From the NCBI RefSeq assembly GCF_020880975.1, contig NZ_JAJIWP010000004.1, forward strand, positions 186,001-250,000: a stretch of DNA of 64,000 nucleotides. Direction: 5' to 3'. A program made the position numbers and the translations under genes. Every line of letters starts with the position of its first letter. The first letter of the stretch is position 1. This document shows positions 60,808-64,000 of this stretch, piece after piece. The stretch is from Mucilaginibacter sp. UR6-1. Lineage in GTDB: Bacteria; Bacteroidota; Bacteroidia; Sphingobacteriales; Sphingobacteriaceae. The notes below the pieces were generated by a model that was not told the origin of the DNA, made no database searches, and worked only from the letters and a program-made list of their open reading frames with translations.

Positions 60808-60967
60808 TCGGAAAGACGGGAAGTCCGAAAGTCCGAAAAGACTGAGTAGATTTTTTGATCGATTATTTCTAATACCTTTATAACAAAAAATAGCCAAGCG
60901 ATATGCCTGGCTATTTTTATATATAAAGATTTCTTCCGGACTTTCGGACTTCCCGTCTTCCGGACTA
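60805..60967. repeat. long inverted repeat around a bidirectional terminator
   Basis: The arms 60805-60841 and 60931-60967 are about 36-bp reverse complements with a few mismatches, built from AAGTCCG-type units. The left arm includes the pafA stop codon. They flank the hairpin at 60886-60918 between two convergent genes. Confidence 0.78.
60886..60918. terminator. bidirectional terminator between pafA and the hydrolase
   Basis: AAAAATAGCCA (60886-60896) and TGGCTATTTTT (60908-60918) are perfect complements around an 11-base loop with its own GC pairs. Confidence 0.85.
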
Positions 60968-60980
60968 AAAAACTCCAAAA

Positions 60981-62510
60981 CTACTGCCTCTTAAAATCAT
61001 AAGCGCCCATCTCCACAAAGTCGGCCACCTTTAGTTTAAAGCCGGTTACCTTGCCGTTTTGCACCGTGAAGGGGAATATAGCTTTGCCCAAAACCGGGTC
61101 GCTAAAGGTTACATAAAACCTGTTGCCGCCCAATGGCTGCAGGCGCGCGTACATTTTAGGGTGATGCTCAAAGCGCATATTCAGGTCGTTATTGTCGCCG
61201 CGCTCAATATTTACGGTGCCGTATAACGGGTTGGTAAACTTTCCTTCGTAATAACTTAATGATAGTTCGGCCCGGGGGTTACGGGCCACGGTATCACGCA
61301 GTTTTTTGTCGGCCGCGATTTGCTCCGTAGTATAGCTTTTGTATTCTTTTAGGTAAGCATCACTGTAGTTGCGGTAGGGCAGTTTAAAGTAAGCGTCGAG
61401 TATCTCCCAGCGCAGAGCTTCATATAAATTGTTCTGATCGGTATTGGTAAGGATAACAATGCCCAGGTTTTCTTCAGGCACCAGCGTTACCGATGATACA
61501 AAGCCATTAACCCCGCCATCATGCATCACCAGCCGATGGTTGTGGTAGTCCTCCAAAAACCAACCCAATCCATAAAGCTGAAAGTTTTTGGTGCCGTCCA
61601 GGTGCTCTGATGTGCCTACAATATCCTGCGGCTGGCGGGTAGCGGCAATGGCGGCTTCAGGTATAACCTGTTTATTGCCTACTTTACCATTATTCAGCAA
61701 GGCCATTACCCATTTGCCCATATCAACCGCTGTTGAGCTGATAGCACCGGCAGGTGCCATGTTATCAAGGTTGGCGTAAGGTATGGCTATCAAACGGTTA
61801 TCGGTAATAGTATGCCCTGCCGAGCGGTTAAACGCCTTTGGCATAGCCACACTCAGGCCAAGAGTATTACTCATCCCAAGCGGGGCGAATATTTTTTCTT
61901 TAAGGTAGATATCCCAGTTTTGATCGGTAACCTTCGGGATGATCTCGCCGGCGGTTAAAAAAGCCGAGTTGGTATAACCCCACGTGGTACGAAAACCGTA
62001 TGGGGCCTTTATGAGCGCCATCTTACTCATCACCTCGCTGCGGGTAAGGTTGGTGTTGTAAAAAGTAAAATCGCCCTGAAAGGTTTGAAAACCCAGTCGG
62101 TGGCAAAGCAGATCGCGCACGGTAAGCAGCTCGGTGGCGGCCTTGTTATCCAACTTAAAATCGGGCAGGTACTTGGTTACCTTATCATTAAGCGAAAGCT
62201 TTTTCTCTGCAGCCAGCATGGCAATGGCGGTAGCGGTAAACGCCTTGGTATTGCTGCCTATCATAAAACGGGTATTTTCATCAACCTTATTATTAAGGCC
62301 TAACTCCTTCACCCCAAAACCCTTTACCAGCACAATGCGGTTATCCTTTATTATACACACCGCGGTACCCGGCACACGCCAGTTGGTAAGGGCCCGGCTA
62401 ACGTAGGCTTGCAAACTATCGGCTATAAATTTGGTACGGTTTGCATTTTGCGCATGTATGGCAGTAGTTAGTATAAATAGTGAAAATATGCAGAGAAGTA
62501 TTTTTTTCAT
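60981..62510 (-). CDS. beta-lactamase-fold serine hydrolase
   Basis: The 509-residue exported protein (signal MKKILLCIFSLFILTTAIHAQ) has the class C/penicillin-binding fold: SxxK in MIGSNTKAFTATAIAML (near residue 85), YxN in WGYTNSAFLTAGE, and a later HDGGVNGF in place of KTG. A C-terminal domain of about 130 residues (DUF3471-like, ELSLSYYEGKFTNPLYG) follows. Such proteins are esterases or peptidases; a true beta-lactamase role is not implied. Confidence 0.88.
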   Translation of the reverse strand: MKKILLCIFSLFILTTAIHAQNANRTKFIADSLQAYVSRALTNWRVPGTAVCIIKDNRIVLVKGFGVKELGLNNKVDENTRFMIGSNTKAFTATAIAMLAAEKKLSLNDKVTKYLPDFKLDNKAATELLTVRDLLCHRLGFQTFQGDFTFYNTNLTRSEVMSKMALIKAPYGFRTTWGYTNSAFLTAGEIIPKVTDQNWDIYLKEKIFAPLGMSNTLGLSVAMPKAFNRSAGHTITDNRLIAIPYANLDNMAPAGAISSTAVDMGKWVMALLNNGKVGNKQVIPEAAIAATRQPQDIVGTSEHLDGTKNFQLYGLGWFLEDYHNHRLVMHDGGVNGFVSSVTLVPEENLGIVILTNTDQNNLYEALRWEILDAYFKLPYRNYSDAYLKEYKSYTTEQIAADKKLRDTVARNPRAELSLSYYEGKFTNPLYGTVNIERGDNNDLNMRFEHHPKMYARLQPLGGNRFYVTFSDPVLGKAIFPFTVQNGKVTGFKLKVADFVEMGAYDFKRQ

Positions 62511-62604
62511 TACAGTTATAAGCCGATTTTTATAAAAACACTAATTTAACGCAAAAATCAGAAGGGCATTACCCTATTTAAATTAATTGACCAAACAAAA
62601 GTAC

Positions 62605-64000
62605 ATGAAGAGTAAATTTCACAGCTTACCCGTTGTGTTATTGGCGTTTATGCTATCAGCAATATGGCAGGGCGCACAGGCACAATTTGGCAGCGGAACT
62701 AACTGGGCTAAGGACGGGTACCGGTATTACAAAACATTTGAAGGCGGCGTTGCCGAATTTGATGTGCGCGATGCTAATAAAAAAACGGTGATAGCCACCG
62801 CGCAGGACTTAACCCCGGCCGGACAAAAGCCCATCAGCATACGCCGCTTTACCATTACCGATGATGGTAAAAAGATACTGATCAACACCAACACCCAACG
62901 TGTTTGGCGTTATGATACCCGCGGCGACTACTGGGTGTATGATGTTGCCGCCAAAAGCCTGAAACAATTGGGTAAAGGCAAACCCGCATCATCACTTATG
63001 TTTGCCAAACTATCGCCCGATGCAAGCAAGGTGGCTTATGTAAGCGGCCATAATGTTTATGTAGAAGATTTGGCTACCAACACCATTAAAGCCCTTACTA
63101 CCGATGGTACCGACCGCCTGATAAATGGCACATTTGATTGGGTATATGAAGAAGAGTTTGGCTGCCGCGATGGTTTCCGCTGGTCGCCTGATGGTAAAAC
63201 CATTGCCTACTGGCAAATAGATGCCCGCAAGATCAAGAATTACCTGATGCTAAACACTACCGACAGCATGGTATACTCATACGTTATACCGGTTGAGTAC
63301 CCAACCGCCGGGCAGGACCCAAGCTCATGCAAAATAGGCGTGGTTGATATTGCCACCGCGCAAACCAAATGGCTTAATGTTCCGGGTGATAATGTGCAGC
63401 ACTACATACCCCGTATGGAGTACACCGGCAACCCTGATGAGATCATTCTGCAGCAACTTAACCGCGCGCAAAACGAGAGCAAGCTTTATGTTGCTAAAAT
63501 ATCAAGCAATACTACCAAAGTAATTTATAACGAAACTGATAAGGCCTGGGTTGATGCCAAGGAAGAAGCTACCGGCTGGGATTGGCTTAACAAAGGCAAA
63601 GAATTTTTATGGGCGAGCGAAAAAGATGGCTGGAACCACCTGTACCGTGTAGGCCTGGATGGCAAGCAAAAACTTATTACCAAAGGCAATTACGATGTAA
63701 TGAGCGTATCGCTTATTGATGAGCCATCGGGCTACGTATATTTCATTGCTTCGCCTGATAACCCTAACCAGGCTTACCTGTACCGTATTAAGCTTAATGG
63801 CGGTAAGGCCGAGCGTTTAACCCCTGCCGATCAATCAGGCACGCATGGTTATACCATATCGCCAAACGGCACAATGGCCATGCACAATTTTTCGAATGCT
63901 AATACCCGTTACCAAAGCGAAACCATCAGCCTGCCTGATCATAAGCACTTAACAGGCGATGCCATTAAGCCGGTAACTGATGCCAAAAACCCGGTGGAGT
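62605..64000 (+). CDS. S9-family dipeptidyl peptidase IV (partial, 3' end off window)
   Basis: The first 465 residues are present. They have a signal peptide (LPVVLLAFMLSAIWQGAQAQ) and the DPP IV beta-propeller (residues about 60-440), including YEEEFGCRDGFRWSPDGKTIAYWQID with the Glu-Glu pair that binds the peptide N-terminus. The catalytic alpha/beta-hydrolase domain with the Ser-Asp-His triad lies beyond the window edge. The enzyme removes X-Pro dipeptides in the periplasm or at the surface. Confidence 0.93.
   Translation, partial: MKSKFHSLPVVLLAFMLSAIWQGAQAQFGSGTNWAKDGYRYYKTFEGGVAEFDVRDANKKTVIATAQDLTPAGQKPISIRRFTITDDGKKILINTNTQRVWRYDTRGDYWVYDVAAKSLKQLGKGKPASSLMFAKLSPDASKVAYVSGHNVYVEDLATNTIKALTTDGTDRLINGTFDWVYEEEFGCRDGFRWSPDGKTIAYWQIDARKIKNYLMLNTTDSMVYSYVIPVEYPTAGQDPSSCKIGVVDIATAQTKWLNVPGDNVQHYIPRMEYTGNPDEIILQQLNRAQNESKLYVAKISSNTTKVIYNETDKAWVDAKEEATGWDWLNKGKEFLWASEKDGWNHLYRVGLDGKQKLITKGNYDVMSVSLIDEPSGYVYFIASPDNPNQAYLYRIKLNGGKAERLTPADQSGTHGYTISPNGTMAMHNFSNANTRYQSETISLPDHKHLTGDAIKPVTDAKNPVE

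Noticed and set aside
1..64000. CRISPR array
   Set aside because: No regularly spaced repeats with unique spacers were seen; all repeats are palindromes or att/arm-type pairs.

Overview
The window looks like the chromosome of a member of the Bacteroidota, most probably family Sphingobacteriaceae (Mucilaginibacter/Pedobacter-like). I infer this from the core genes (PafA-type phosphatase, DUF5683 protein, long SecA with a C-terminal zinc motif, leaderless genes behind TAnnTTTG -7 boxes, near absence of Shine-Dalgarno sites) and from the chromosomal palindromic repeats. I had no database access, so genus is an inference.

Layout. Positions 1-353 are the start of a repeat-rich secreted protein running off the left edge. 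Positions 458-531 are a complete tRNA-Pro(GGG). A 42-bp exact direct repeat covering the 5' half of this tRNA (493-534 and 18808-18849) brackets an A+T-rich integrative element of about 18.3 kb. A tyrosine integrase sits at its right end, and paired integrase-type repeats lie just inside both ends. Its cargo, left to right: an MjaI-like restriction-modification system with a C-type controller; a serine/threonine kinase with an RNase H/RuvC-fold-like partner; a CoiA-like nuclease; an uncharacterised two-gene unit behind a strong palindromic operator; a DnaJ-TPR membrane protein with a lipoprotein; two uncharacterised small genes; and what looks like the element's own core (degenerate SF2 helicase-like protein, two unknown proteins, integrase). 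Several intergenic gaps hold large imperfect hairpins.

Right of the element, 18850-21900 is a second accessory block. It has a propeller-repeat lipoprotein, a diverged third copy of the tRNA 5' end and its promoter (19877-19937), and a PvuII-type R-M system in which controller and endonuclease are fused into one 237-residue protein. The tRNA-Pro locus therefore looks like a repeatedly used integration hot spot for defence genes.

From 22 kb on the sequence is ordinary chromosome: a MarR/MFS/isochorismatase unit, nif3 and a zinc-ribbon gene, sensor kinases, radical SAM, apaG, dusB, phospholipid synthesis (cdsA, psd), rplS, secA, purD, parAB, a phosphodiesterase/UPF0104 pair, dapB, lepB, pafA, a beta-lactamase-fold hydrolase, and the start of a dipeptidyl-peptidase IV gene cut by the right edge. 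The most interesting non-coding signals here are a two-state leader on rplS, a candidate small RNA upstream of csbD, a short-peptide transcription unit before pafA, and several REP-like palindromes in convergent gaps.
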